Of a DNA stretch of 34,818 nt, positions 7,778 through 18,900 are shown piece by piece; the stretch's first letter is position 1; every line of letters starts with the position of its first letter. The notes under the pieces are model-generated. The model had not been told where the DNA came from and did no database searches. It saw only the letters and a list, made by a program, of their open reading frames with translations. The DNA comes from Bacteroidales bacterium (GTDB lineage Bacteria; Bacteroidota; Bacteroidia; Bacteroidales; Bacteroidaceae), in assembly GCA_004555055.1 (NCBI GenBank), contig SFJN01000003.1:1-34818 (forward strand), given 5' to 3'. The position numbers were made by a program, and so were the translations under genes.

Positions 7778-8245
7778 TTATGCCTGGCTATTCAGATAGG
7801 CCAAAATCTGTTCGGCGTGGATTTTTGTCTTTATCTCCTTGGGCGTGAAAATCTTTTCAATTACTCCCTCTTCGTTTACAAGATACGTGGTACGCAACGT
7901 TCCGATGGTGCGGCGTCCGCAAGCCACTTTTTCACCCCAGCATCCGAGAGTCTGGAGCAGGGTGGTGTCGACATCGGCAATGAGGGGGAACTCCAGCCCG
8001 TGGGCATCGGCAAACTTTTTCTGAAGGGCTTCCTTGTCCTTGCTGACGCCTACCACTGCATACCCCGCTGCAGCGAGTTCTGGAAGATGGGCCTGCAGGG
8101 AGCAGGCTTCGGCGGTACATCCGCTGGTGTTGGCCTTGGGATAACTGTAAAGGACGAGTTTACGTCCGGAAAAGTCGGAAAGTTTTACGGGATTGCCGTT
8201 TTGGTCGGTTCCCAGAACTTCAGGAATACGGTCACCTACATTCAT
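7778..8245 (-). CDS. bcp: Thioredoxin-dependent thiol peroxidase (Bcp/PrxQ)
   Basis: A peroxiredoxin that reduces hydrogen peroxide and organic peroxides with electrons from thioredoxin. The 155-residue protein has the PrxQ active site YPKANTSGCTAEAC, with the peroxidatic Cys43 and a resolving Cys48 four residues later. Length and the FTPKEIKTKIHAEQIL tail are usual. It is 38 bases upstream of DUF4492-cydAB on the same strand, so peroxide defence may be co-expressed with oxygen reduction. Confidence 0.93.
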   Translation of the reverse strand: MNVGDRIPEVLGTDQNGNPVKLSDFSGRKLVLYSYPKANTSGCTAEACSLQAHLPELAAAGYAVVGVSKDKEALQKKFADAHGLEFPLIADVDTTLLQTLGCWGEKVACGRRTIGTLRTTYLVNEEGVIEKIFTPKEIKTKIHAEQILAYLNSQA

Positions 8246-8639
8246 GGAATAGAGTCTTTATAATGTGAGATTTTTTTAGGATGACTGTTCTCTGAACGGT
8301 CAGGATATCTCCTGTAAACCGTTTTGATCCACAGGCATCTATATACGATGATGGCGGAGAGAAAAGAGAAGTGATGTGTCGTTATGCTCTCTGCGTTTTG
8401 CGAATTTACGATAAATGTGTCGTTTTGTGTGCAGAAAGCTCCATGATTTTGCCGTTTTTTTTCATTTGCTGTTGTTTTTTTCGTTTCTTTCCTCACAGTC
8501 GTAGAAACGTATATAGGTAAATCCGATTGAAGGCGACCCATGGGCCGCCTTCAAAAAAATAAAATAAGTGTTGGTATAGGAATGCTTGCGCAGGAAAGAT
8601 GGCATGGGGATGGATTCCGCATCCGGGGACAGTGCACGG
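8246..8639. other. Gap between dnaG and bcp
   Basis: These 394 bases hold no convincing gene. A hairpin lies at 8527-8554. A weak candidate -7 box for bcp on the minus strand, TAAATTCG, lies at 8401-8408, without a matching -33 element. The middle is A/T-rich. Confidence 0.5.
8527..8554. other. Hairpin downstream of dnaG
   Basis: TTGAAGGCG (8527-8535) and CGCCTTCAA (8546-8554) form a perfect 9-bp stem. On the dnaG transcript the T-run comes before the stem, not after, so it is not a textbook terminator, though it may stabilise the transcript end. Confidence 0.5.
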
Positions 8640-10760
8640 TCATTTTGCAAGCACCCGTCCGCCGAGGGCTTTTGCCAGGAGACGTTCCGTTTCGTGAAGT
8701 TCGGAAATATGTGCCATCATCTGCCGCATTTCTTCGTCCGTGCATGTGGCGGCGTTGTTCTGTATGTGTTCGAGGAGCGATTCCTTCTCTGCGAGTACCA
8801 GTGCATATTTCAGTTCGTGGATGGCGCGTGGGACGGTGTTGTACAGCCGTTGCTCTTCAGGGATGTATTCGCGTGCCTGATTGGTAGAGAGTTCTATGGT
8901 CTCCCCTTCCAGTGCCACGGCCATGCTACTGATGCATTCGTCGGGCTGCTGGATGAAATAGTCCATGGTGTTGAAGAATTCGCCGGGAGGTGGTACGTTT
9001 GCCATGAACTCTTCTACTTTCTGCACTGCCATTTTCAGAATCTCGTTGTAGAGTGGTAGTGAAAATTCCAGCCCGTCGGTCGAGAGTTCGCTGAGGATGT
9101 AGGGTGCCACCATCGGACTGCCCTCTTCAGCCAGCAGACGTCGGGGGCGGGGCATGGTTTCTTCTGTGTTGTCCTTTTCGTCCGCCGGACCGTTGTCTGT
9201 TTCCTCGCGAGTGCCGGTCTTCCAGCGTCGTTCCACCTCTTCCTGCCTGATCAGCATAGGCATTCCGCCATATCGGATGACCTTTTCGATGAGGTTCCTT
9301 TCGCTTTCGGCCAGCCGCTTTTGTGAGGCTGGCAGCATCTTTGTTTCAGCAGTATGGGTTTGCGTTTGGGTGATGGGCTGGTTCGGTCCCGAAGTCTGCG
9401 AGGTGGAAGTTTCCGCATCCGTAGCTATTTCGCCGTCGCGTACCCGTTTGCGGAAGATGTTGATTTCGTTGATCAGTGTGGTCTCGTCCACCTTCATGCG
9501 TCGCGAAAGGTCGCGGACATATTCCTGACGCAGCACCTCATCGGGGATGACGGCAATGCTTTCCACAATGTCCTTGATGGCTGATGCGCGGCGTATGGGG
9601 TCGTTCGTGGCCTCTTCAAGGAGGAGTGATGCCTTGAAGGTGATGAAGTCCGTTTCGTTTGCATCGATGTATTGGCGAAGGGCTTCGGGACTCCTGCCTT
9701 GTGCAAAGGTGTCGGGGTCCTCGCCTTCGGGGAGTGTCAGCACTCGGATATTCAGGCCTTCTGACAGGAGCATGTTCACACCACGCAGGGCGGCATGCAG
9801 TCCGGCTGCGTCGCCGTCGTAGAGGAGTGTGACGTTCTCGGTGAACCGGTGTATGAGGCGCACCTGGCGCGAGGTGAGTGATGTGCCGCTCGATGCCACC
9901 ACGTTCTCCACACCGGCCTGGAACATGGAGATGACGTCGAGGTAGCCTTCTACCAGAAACACCTTGTTGTATTTGGCAATGGCCTGCTTGGCCTGGAAAA
10001 GGCCGTAGAGTTCGTCTTTCTTGTGGTAGATGTCCGATTCGGGCGAGTTGATGTATTTTCCGATGCTTTTCGCTTTCTGCTCTTCCTTGGAGAGCAGTGT
10101 GCGTCCGCCGAATGCCACCACTCGGCCTGATACGGTGAATACGGGAAAGATGACACGTCCGTAGTAGCGGTCGATGAGTTTGCCGTCGTGCCCTTCGATG
10201 GAGAGACCCGTGTCGATGAGGTATTTGCGCTGGAACCCCTTATCCGTTGCTGCTTGTGAGAGTGCTGTTCGTGACGAGGGAGAATATCCCAGTTGGAAAC
10301 GCTTGATGATGTCGTCGCGCAGACCGCGCTGGCGGAAGTAGGTCATACCGATGGCCGCCCCTTCGGCACTTTCGCGAAGGGACTGTACGAAGAAGTCGCG
10401 CGCCCAGTCGTTGACCACGAACATCGCCTCTCGGGCACTTTGCGCAGCCTTCTCTTCGTCGCTCAATTCCCGTTCCTCCACGGCAATGCCATATTTCCGC
10501 GCCAACCATCTCAGTGCCTCGACGTAGGAGAGCTGTTCGTGCTCCATGAGAAATTTCACCGTGTCGCCACCTTTCCCGCAACTGAAGCATTTGCAGATTT
10601 GTTTGGCAGGCGACACCATGAACGACGGAGTCTTTTCGTCGTGGAACGGGCAAAGACCTTTGAAGTTGGCGCCGGACTTGCGGAGGCTGACGAATTCGCC
10701 CACAACCTGTACGATGTCGGCTGCGGCTCTGATGCGGGCTACTGTGTTAATGTCTATCAT
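8640..10760 (-). CDS. dnaG: DNA primase
   Basis: DnaG lays RNA primers for replication. The 706-residue protein has the CHC2 zinc finger (Cys37, His40, Cys58, Cys61), the RNA polymerase domain with YINSPES near 236, and the TOPRIM motifs EGYLD (271-275) and DGDAAG (315-320). After about residue 450 a Thr/Gln/Ser-rich linker leads to a long C-terminal region, presumed to bind the DnaB helicase. The ATG at 10760 follows a good promoter box at 10805-10812. It diverges from the glucosaminidase gene. Confidence 0.97.
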   Translation of the reverse strand: MIDINTVARIRAAADIVQVVGEFVSLRKSGANFKGLCPFHDEKTPSFMVSPAKQICKCFSCGKGGDTVKFLMEHEQLSYVEALRWLARKYGIAVEERELSDEEKAAQSAREAMFVVNDWARDFFVQSLRESAEGAAIGMTYFRQRGLRDDIIKRFQLGYSPSSRTALSQAATDKGFQRKYLIDTGLSIEGHDGKLIDRYYGRVIFPVFTVSGRVVAFGGRTLLSKEEQKAKSIGKYINSPESDIYHKKDELYGLFQAKQAIAKYNKVFLVEGYLDVISMFQAGVENVVASSGTSLTSRQVRLIHRFTENVTLLYDGDAAGLHAALRGVNMLLSEGLNIRVLTLPEGEDPDTFAQGRSPEALRQYIDANETDFITFKASLLLEEATNDPIRRASAIKDIVESIAVIPDEVLRQEYVRDLSRRMKVDETTLINEINIFRKRVRDGEIATDAETSTSQTSGPNQPITQTQTHTAETKMLPASQKRLAESERNLIEKVIRYGGMPMLIRQEEVERRWKTGTREETDNGPADEKDNTEETMPRPRRLLAEEGSPMVAPYILSELSTDGLEFSLPLYNEILKMAVQKVEEFMANVPPPGEFFNTMDYFIQQPDECISSMAVALEGETIELSTNQAREYIPEEQRLYNTVPRAIHELKYALVLAEKESLLEHIQNNAATCTDEEMRQMMAHISELHETERLLAKALGGRVLAK

Positions 10761-10804
10761 GTAATGGCTTGGAAAACCGGATGTGTAGGATTCCGGAATT
10801 TTCG

Positions 10805-10812
10805 CAAAATTA
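10805..10812 (-). promoter_or_regulatory. -7 box, probable dnaG promoter
   Basis: The minus strand reads TAATTTTG, matching TAnnTTTG. Transcription would start near 10799, leaving a leader of about 40 bases. The -33 region is weak. Confidence 0.5.
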
Positions 10813-10898
10813 CGATATTATCGTGAATCATTCTCCCTTTCTTCCGCTTTTTTGGGATATCCGTTCCGAAAACAGCTGTGAAGTCCGGAATTTATATG

Positions 10899-10906
10899 TA
10901 TTTTTG
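10899..10906 (+). promoter_or_regulatory. -7 box, probable glucosaminidase promoter
   Basis: TATTTTTG matches TAnnTTTG. Transcription would start near 10913, about 100 bases ahead of the ATG at 11016. No good -33 TTTG was seen. Confidence 0.45.
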
Positions 10907-11015
10907 CAGCATGGCATGTTGCTGAAACCAAAACCGAGCCCAGCTCAGACGAAGGTGGCAATGCCCCACAGTTTTCAGCTTAAATGCCTGTATACTTTCC
11001 CAAAGCTTTCAACCG

Positions 11016-11903
11016 ATGAAACATCTGCTATCCTCTCTCATACTTTTTGCCTTTGCAGCATTCTCCACGGCACAGAACAGTGTCTACCAGCAATACGTGG
11101 CCCGGTATCATACCATGGCTGTCGACCAGATGAAGCGCTATGGTGTGCCGGCGAGTATCACCCTGGCACAGGGGCTTCTTGAGAGCAATGCCGGACGGTC
11201 CATGCTTGCCGTCAAGGCCAACAACCATTTCGGCATCAAGGTGGGAGGTGACTGGACCGGTCCTTACGTCGTCAAGAGCGACGACCGTCCTGACGACCGC
11301 TTCCGGAAATACAGAAGTGTGGAGGAGAGCTATGAGGACCATTCGCTTTTTCTCCGACGTCCGCGCTATGCTGCCCTCTATGACCTGGAACCTACGGACT
11401 ATGTAGGTTGGGCACGAGGGCTAAAGGCGGCAGGCTATGCCACCAACCCTTCGTATGCACAGTTGCTTATCAACATCATTGAGCAGCACAATCTGATGCA
11501 GTACGACCGCCTGTCGGGTGCAGGGGCACATGGAAACGGAATGCCGGACGAAGACTTCCTGCAGCGTGTCCGTCTCTGCAACGATGTGGTGTATGTGGTG
11601 GTACGTCAGGGCGAAACCTTTGCCGACATTGCCAAAGCCGCCAATATCCGCGAGAGCCGCCTGCGCAGTTATAACGAGGTGGATCGTCACTACCGTCTGA
11701 AGGCCGGCGACCGCGTGTTCCTCAACCGCAAGAAATCGCACGTGGAGCATTCCTTGCGTGGAACCACCCATCGCGTCATGGCAGGACAATCGATGTACGA
11801 CATTGCACAGATGTATGGCGTCAAGGTGGAGAAACTATATAAGTGGAATCGTCTGCGCGATGACTATTATCCCACCGAGGATGATGTGCTCATTCTGAAA
11901 TAA
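11016..11903 (+). CDS. Secreted glucosaminidase (GH73) with two LysM domains
   Basis: A peptidoglycan hydrolase expected to cleave the glycan strand. The 295-residue protein has a signal peptide ending near FSTAQ (residue 20). A GH73 domain spans about residues 25-165, with ITLAQGLLESNAG holding the likely catalytic Glu56, then NNHFGIK and FRKYRSVEESYEDHSLFL. Two LysM peptidoglycan-binding domains follow, at about 190-236 and 248-295. It is probably periplasmic, since no lipobox or type IX C-terminal domain is present. The 60-base gap to the next gene makes co-transcription possible. Confidence 0.92.
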   Translation: MKHLLSSLILFAFAAFSTAQNSVYQQYVARYHTMAVDQMKRYGVPASITLAQGLLESNAGRSMLAVKANNHFGIKVGGDWTGPYVVKSDDRPDDRFRKYRSVEESYEDHSLFLRRPRYAALYDLEPTDYVGWARGLKAAGYATNPSYAQLLINIIEQHNLMQYDRLSGAGAHGNGMPDEDFLQRVRLCNDVVYVVVRQGETFADIAKAANIRESRLRSYNEVDRHYRLKAGDRVFLNRKKSHVEHSLRGTTHRVMAGQSMYDIAQMYGVKVEKLYKWNRLRDDYYPTEDDVLILK

Positions 11904-11962
11904 GCGAATCTTTCCCATTTCCTTTACTGTTATTTGCAATCCCCTAACTTAATAATAATTGT

Positions 11963-12466
11963 ATGTCAACAAGGGTACGAAAATACGTGGCGCTGTTAGT
12001 GGCCATCGTAGTTTATTACATCGTTCACGAGGGCGCACACCTCCTTGCTGCCCTTTGTTACGGCGTGTTCCGGAGCATTCGTTTTGTGGGCGTCGGGATG
12101 CAGGTGGTGATAGAGGAAAGTGCCTTGTCCGAAACGCAGCTTGGCGTTTTCTGCCTAGTGGGTGCCCTGGCCACTTTTGTTGTTGCCTGGATGCTGGTGT
12201 GGGCGGCTCCACGAATCTGTCGGATGAAGTCCAAACTCTCGCGTGCGATTTTCTATTATATCAGTCTGGCCATGTTGTTCGTTGACCCTGTATACCTGTC
12301 GGTATGTTACAACTTTTTCGGTGGTGGTGACATGAATGGCATAAGTATGTTGATGCCGGAACTGGTGGCACGTTTAGTCTTCGCGATGCTTTTTGTGCTC
12401 CATATTCTTGTGTTCTTCAAATATCTGCTGCCGTGCTATAAGGCTTCCTTCGCTGAAAATCCTTGA
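11963..12466 (+). CDS. Small membrane protein with HEGAH motif, possible metalloprotease
   Basis: I do not recognise a named family. The 167-residue protein has about four hydrophobic segments (7-33, 60-82, 95-118, 133-157). The first contains VHEGAHLL, an HExxH zinc-binding motif (His22, Glu23, His26) within a membrane helix, as in site-2 proteases (M50). A possible third ligand is Asp108 in FVDPVY, or Asp123 in GGGDMNG, resembling the distal Asp of M50 enzymes. It is much smaller than typical M50 proteins and has no PDZ domain. It follows the glucosaminidase by 59 bases and is convergent with sprA. Protease activity is inference. Confidence 0.7.
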   Translation: MSTRVRKYVALLVAIVVYYIVHEGAHLLAALCYGVFRSIRFVGVGMQVVIEESALSETQLGVFCLVGALATFVVAWMLVWAAPRICRMKSKLSRAIFYYISLAMLFVDPVYLSVCYNFFGGGDMNGISMLMPELVARLVFAMLFVLHILVFFKYLLPCYKASFAENP

Positions 12467-12509
12467 TTGCTGGCGGTGCGTTTTCCACGTCATCATTCCC
12501 CGCTTCAAG

Positions 12510-12528
12510 CTAATCAATAGAACACCCC
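12510..12528. repeat. Lone end of the MITE-like element
   Basis: CTAATCAATAGAACACCCC matches the terminal repeat 25678-25696 at 17 of 19 positions and is preceded by TCAAG as in the other copies. No partner end is visible nearby, so this looks like a relic. The surrounding gap, 12467-12900, has no gene; it also holds a hairpin element and the sprA terminator. Confidence 0.5.
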
Positions 12529-12588
12529 TCTGCTATCGCAAACAGCATGTTGATTCTTGATCTTTTTTTCGTCCGTTTCGGAAAATGA

Positions 12589-12669
12589 AAACATCGGACT
12601 TCTTTGAGGCAAACATCCGTGCTTTTGATGCAAAACATCGGAACTTTTGCCCAAAGAAGTCCGATGTTT
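12589..12669. repeat. ACATCGGAC hairpin element, 81 bp
   Basis: AAACATCGGACTTCTTTG (12589-12606) is the exact reverse complement of 12652-12669. The 45-base loop carries a direct partial copy of the arm (AAAACATCGGAAC from 12632). The whole element matches 29616-29696 in the same orientation, with nine differences, all in the loop. It lies between the convergent HEGAH gene and sprA. It can be read as a peptide starting MKTSDFF, but the loop differences mostly change residues, so a coding role is unlikely. Confidence 0.8.
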
Positions 12670-12800
12670 CTTTTCTTACGAACGCAGAATGCCAAAGTAG
12701 AAGATTTGTACACTTCTACAAAACGTGTTTTATACATTTTGCTTGTCCCTCTGATTGGGAACTTGCATTGTCCCATCTGAATACAGGACTCCATAGAAAA

Positions 12801-12849
12801 GGCAATCCGCCGGCATCTCCCCACTGTGTGAGAGGGCCGGCGGATTGCC
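12801..12849 (-). terminator. Intrinsic terminator of sprA
   Basis: GGCAATCCGCCGG (12801-12813) pairs perfectly with 12837-12849. On the minus strand the stem is followed by TTTTCTA. It lies 52 bases after the sprA stop. Confidence 0.8.
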
Positions 12850-12900
12850 ATATGTGTGTCGTGATGCCTTGTGGGCCTTGTCCTATCCTGCAGCAGACGT

Positions 12901-15900
12901 TTACCGTGCAAGCTGGAACTTGAGGTTGATGCCGAAGTCCTGCGTGCGTGTGGGGTAAGACGAGGATGTGAGGAGCGGGCGGTTCACCTGACGGTCGTAG
13001 TACAGCGAGAGGGTGAGGTACTTGGAGATGGCATAATCGGCAGTGAAACTTGCCTGCACCACCTTGTTGCCGCTTGTGGCCTGCGAGGTGAGGGTGAGGA
13101 TGTTGCGCTGGATGGCGCTTTGGTTGCGGAACGAGATGTCGAGGCGGAGGTTGAGGGAGTGTGAGAAATCGTTGCCGGAGAATCCCTTGTTCCCTTTCTT
13201 GCTGATGTTGCTTTTTACCTCATCGTCGGCATCGTTGCCTCCCTTTTGTTTGCCTTTCGTCTTGCGGGTACTGCCGGAGCCGAAGAGCCGGAAATCGTTA
13301 ATCTTATATCCGGCACCGATGGTGAAGTCACGTGAGTGTGTTTCGGTGAGCTGTTGCGATGTCATGGAGAGTGCCATGACGCGCGAGCGGCGGTGCTCCA
13401 CTTTCGCCGTAACGTTGTTGAGGAATGTCATGTCCACTCCTACGAGGGGCGAGAAGTTTTCGTTGACGCTGATGGTGGAGACATCGAACATGGATGAGGG
13501 AATGGGAGCGCCCGTTTCCACGTCGTCGACAAACCCGAAGTCGCCCTCGCTGGCATGGAAGGCGGTGAAGGTGTTGTAGCTTCCGACGGCATAGGTACAT
13601 TTGTACGAATGGTTGAGGTTGAAGCTCTTGAACACCTTTTTCATGCGCGGCAGTTTGGCCAGTCCGGCGTACGAAAGGCTCCAGTTGGGCAACAGCTTTC
13701 GCAGGGCGGGGAAGATGTTCATGCCTCCGCCGGATGCAGTGTAGGCATCGAGGAAAGCCGGAATCATGACATCGGATGAATAAGGTGTGACACTACCGTA
13801 TTCGGGATTGAAAGTTTCGCCGGCATGGGCAGTCCCCTGAGGGTATTTCGTGCCTTGGTAGCGGCGTTCAAAGCGTTCGCGATAGACGGGGAGGAGACTG
13901 AGGAAATGCTCGAAGGTGGAACTCCTGTAGCCGTTGTCGGCCGAGCCGATGCCCTTGAAGGCTGTTCCGAAGGCAATGGTCGTCATGTTGAAGGTTCCGG
14001 TCTGGGTGACGGGCATCCCTTCGAACATATACTGGATGGTGCGTGCCTTTGTGACCGTGCGCGACAGGTTGAGGTTGACCTTCAGTTCGCGTACAGGTTC
14101 CAGTGTGGCCTTGATGTCAAGGTTTTCGGAACGGTTGACGGTGGCAGGCGAGACGATGCTGTCGGAGCACAGCAACCATTCGCGGTCGTAGGCCTTCCGG
14201 ATATAGTCTTCTCCTGCTACGCCGAAGGCAAAGTCAAGTCCCGGGGCAAAGGCCCCTGCGGTGCGGTGCTGGCCGAGCATGTCACCGACGTTGGGAAGGA
14301 ATCCGGGCACAGACATGTTCTGCGTGTTCTTGTACGAGACGCTGACGTTGCGTATGAGCATGAGTCCACGTGCCGTGTACTGCAGGGTCTTGTACCATCC
14401 CATCTCTTCGCGCCGGCGTTTGGGGATGACCTTTACCTTCACTTTGGCGGTATCCTGCGAAAGAATTTCGATGCGGTTGGCGTCGAGCACCTTGAATCGC
14501 AGGGGGTAGCGCTGTCCGTCCCATCGCAATGCGGTGACCCTGACGGACTTTGTCCGTTGGTTGTGGGGGATGGTGACGGTGGTGTCGGCAAGCAGCTGTA
14601 TTTCCTTTTCAAAGAATTCCGGTTTTTTCTGCTTGTCGGCCGTCCGTCCGCGAGCTTTCTGTCCGCTGAACATACGGTTGACCTCCTTGAGCCATTTCGA
14701 ATGGTTGTAGAGGGTTTCGAAGTTCAGCTTTCCGTTGGCCGATGCATTGCGGCTGTTGGCGATGGTGTTGCCCATGCTGCTTCCGTCGGGGAGTTCCGTG
14801 CCGCGTTGCCAGTTGTAGGTGGCAGCGTATTTGACATCCGAGGTAATCCAGTCGAAGACGGGAATTTTGTTGACGGGGATGTTCCACGAGATGTCGGTCT
14901 GCTGTTGGTACGACAGCGGTGCTCCGAAGTGGAGGAGGCTGGTGCGTACGGAATCTTTCCAGGCTTCGTACTCTGTGGGGTAGAGGTCCTTGTTGAGCGG
15001 AACGTAGGGTTGCTCGATTTCGGCGTTCGTGCCCGAGGAGAAGTTGAAGTGGATTTGTTTGGTCGGATCCCAACGCAGCGAGAAGTTGCGGTTCCACAGG
15101 AAGTCGCTGGCAAAGCTCAGAGGCAACGAAGTGTTGTCGAGCTGTTCCATGTCGCGCTCCTGGAGTTCGTAGTAGGAGCGTGTGATGTCGGTGTTGAAAC
15201 TGATGCTTTGTGGCAGATAGCTGATACCGAGTTCCTTGGGAAGGCGCAGCCACGGCGATTTACCCTTGATGAGCCTTTTGAAGGGTTCAACGGGCTTCAT
15301 GGCCGGGCTGTAGGAGTAGGAGAAGTTCCCTCGCCAGTTTTCGTTGCGTTCCCATGCAGTGGTTTCGCCGGTGGTATACCGCAGTGAGTGGGCATATCCG
15401 AGCGAGAAGTTTGCAAGGTCGTAGGGCATGGGCTGGCGTTTGGTGACGCGGTTGAAGCGGAAATTGCTGACGCTGAAGTTCTTTGATGTCACTATGCGGT
15501 CAGCGATGTTCTGCAGCGAATCGCGTTCGGCCTTTGTGGCAAGGCCTTCAAGGGCTTCGTCCATCGACATGTCGGTGTCGAGGGGGTTGTACATCGGGAT
15601 GGAGCGCTCCTTGCTGTATGAATAATATATAGGAGCATTGAGTTTCACCTTTTCGGGCAGGAAGCGTCCGGCCTCGATGTTTGTGGTGATGGTGTATTCG
15701 CGCAGGTCGTCGTCGCGTCGCTGGCTGAGGGTTTCTTCCAGTCCGCCGAAACCGTTGGTTTCCATGTGTCCGGTAAAGGCTATCGAAGCGAGGTCCGAAA
15801 GCTGGAGGTTGAGCTGTGCCCTTGCCGCCCATCCGCCCTTGTTGGTGAATTCCTGTAAACGGAGTTCATTGGTCCAAACTTCGATGCTCTTGATGGCACG

Positions 15901-18900
15901 CGAATTGTTGCGCACGCCGATCATCACCGTCTTCACTTCGCCCAGCGAAGGATTGCCCTGCACGCTGATTTTATTTTTAGGATGTGCCTCGTCGTACTCG
16001 GAATAGAGCGTGGAGAAGGATATGAGTCCGAGTGATTTCTGGTGATTGCGGTTCTTCTTGGCGTTAGTGAGGAGTTCGAGGTCAATGTCAAGCATGTTTT
16101 CCTCGGGCCACACTTCGCGTTGTCCTGCCGTGCCGGAGTATTGTCCGGGAGGCGTTATGGTCAGTGGAATTTCGTATTCGTAGAAGTTGTTCTTGTAGTC
16201 GCTTCCGAGTCGCAGGAACAGGCTCATCTGTCCGTCAGCCAGTTCAGTGGCGTCATCGGGCAGTGCGTTGGCATGAACGAAGAGCTGCAGATGGCGGTAG
16301 CGTCGGAGGTCGAGGGCAGTGTTTTTGTAGACAGCGCGTGCATCGCCGGACGCCAAATCGCGTACGGTGAGTGCCATAGACTGTTCGTTGTTCTGCAACA
16401 CCACGGCGTTTCCGGGGTCGATGACGCGGCTGATGCCCGGTGGAAGGACATAGTTTACAGGCTGTTTCTCGTTGTTTTCCTCGAAGTTCACCGCGCTGAC
16501 TTCGAGTGTTCCGCTGGCGTCCGGTGCTTTGCCGGCGTAGAGGGCCTGTTCGTAGGGGCGCCATTCACCGCGGACGAGGTTGAGGGTGCCGAAGCGTAGT
16601 ACTGTGGGATTTTCGAAGCCTGTGAGGAACATACGCATGAAACGGATGCTCGAGAAGTCGGTGATGTTTCCCTCCCGGCGCTCGTACTGGTCGACGGGGA
16701 TGCGGAAGAGGTACCATCTGCATTCGTTCGTCTCATTGTCGCGGGTCTTGACACTGGCAATGCGGCTGTCGACAATGAAGTTCTGCCCGACGACCATTGC
16801 TTCGGGTGCGATGCGGATGTGATACTGATAGTATTTCTCGTATTCGTTGAGCGTATAGTCAGAATTGATGTCCTCGGCATCGGGAGTACTCTTGTAGGTT
16901 GTGGAGTAGTTTTCCGGTCCGTCGTCAGACGCTACGGAGTTTCCGTTGGGGAGGTTGATGTATTTGTATCGTCCGAGGATGTCGGTCTGGCGCTCGTCCC
17001 AGTCGGTGCCGCGGAAGTAGTGGTAACGGTCGGCAGACGGACTCTGCATGATGGAGTCGTAGACTTCCGGCCGCACGATGCCCTGTATCTGTTGCAGGAA
17101 TTCGGCATATGCCCCGAATGAACGTTCGTCCTCGGAGGAAAGGCCGTTGTATCCTACATCCTGTCGCTGGCGTGCGCCGCTCTGTGTGTTGAAGGCATAG
17201 GTGACGGATGTCTGGTTGGGCACGCGTCCCCATACGGTTTCGGTGAAGTCGGTTGAGGAAGGTTCGGTGGGGAGTCCGCTTTCGTAGAACTTCTTGCCGT
17301 CCTTGAGAATGTCTTCCGAGATTTCTCCAAGGTTGAAATAGAGGTCACCGGTGTGCATGTCGGGCGTGTGTCCACCACTGTAGTCGTGGGAGGTGATGGT
17401 GCCGTCGTACTTCAGGAACGGGTCCATAAGCCAGAATTCGATGTATTCGATGTTGGCGGTCTCGAAGTCGTTCATGTCGAGTTTCCGCATCATTCCGCCC
17501 CATCGTTTGTTTGGCTGCAGCAGATGTCCGTCAGCATCGAGCGAAGGGTCGAGGTTGTAGGGTCCGCGTTCGTTGGGATAGTATGCCAGGTTGAGGACGC
17601 TGAGTGTGGCGGCGTCCTGGTAGTTGATGCTTTTGTTGGGATAAAGTTCCGAAATGGGCACTTCCCGGACATCGGGGCTGGAGAGTTGCTTGAGGTCGCC
17701 CTTGATGTATCCCGGTGTGAGGCTGCTGCTGCGTCGTGTGAAGAGCGGGTCGATGTAGTACCAAGCAAGCAGTGCACGGTTGTAACCGTAGCGAACATCG
17801 TTCGAGAGCTTGCTCTCTGCAAACATGGATGGCGTGCTGCAGATGGTCCATTCAGAAGGAGTGGAGATGTTGATTTCGGACTTCGTGTTCTCGAAGTCGT
17901 CAATGTACGATGCGTTGCCTTGCGCCCCTTTGTTGGCGCCAGCGATGAGGTGCGCAAATTCTGCCGAGAAATTGATGCTCGAGGGTGATTTGGCATTGAT
18001 GAACGGCACGCGGTTGATGAGGTCGGTGAGCCACTGGAACTGTCGTTTCCAGGCGATGTTCGCTCCCCATAGGGTGTTGTTCAGCGGCTCTTCGCCCATG
18101 GCCACCTTGGTGGTCAGCGGCTGTTCACCGAGGTGCATGATGGTGGCACCGATGGAGAAGTCCTTCGAGAAGTCGTATTTCAGTCCCAGGCCTACCATCG
18201 TCTTGCGCTGCATTCCGTAGTTGTCGTTCGATTCGACGGAGCAGTTCACACTGGTACCTGCATCAAGGATGCTCTTGTTGAGGATGCGTACGATACCGGC
18301 ATTGTAGTCGACGGTATAGTCCGTACCTTCAGTGAGCGTGACACCTCCGGCGGTAACCACTACGCCGCCTCGGGGAATCTGTGTGGTGCCGAGACTGATT
18401 TCGTCTGATCGCGATGCTCGGTATTCGCCAGTGATGACGAATTTGTTGTGCTCGGCAATCTGCTTGGCTACGGTTTTTGTGGAGTCGTAGAGTTCGGGAT
18501 AGCAGTAGCGTTCGGCCACATCATCGCTTCCGATTTGCTCACGGAGATAGCTTCCGAAAGGTTCTACAGAGGGGAAGAATACGATGCCTTCGTTGGCCAG
18601 TATGGTGTATCCGTCGACAAAGTCGAAATAGCCGTTTGGATTCGTCTTGTTGTTGTTGTCAAGGCGGTCGAGGTTCATCAGGGTCAGCAGGCGCTTGTCC
18701 TTCAGTCCGGGTTCCGGTAGATAGGAGAGGTATACGCCCGAGGTGTCGGACAGGAGTTTGATGTCAAGGCGGAACTTGTCCTTCTGCACCTGTCGTGCTC
18801 CGAGGGCGTAGGCATTGCGCATCATGAGGTCCCAGTTTCCGGCATGGGGTGTGCAGGCGGTGTTGCGGAGGGTCTTGACGATGAGTGCCTGGGTGTTGTC

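Noticed and set aside
12510..12911. A 133-codon open frame on the minus strand downstream of sprA
   Set aside because: It is made of the element end, the hairpin element and the sprA terminator, with no protein-like pattern.
13825..15387. A 520-codon open frame on the plus strand inside sprA
   Set aside because: It is antisense to a clear sprA region, low in recognisable motifs and explained by the codon bias of the gene beneath.
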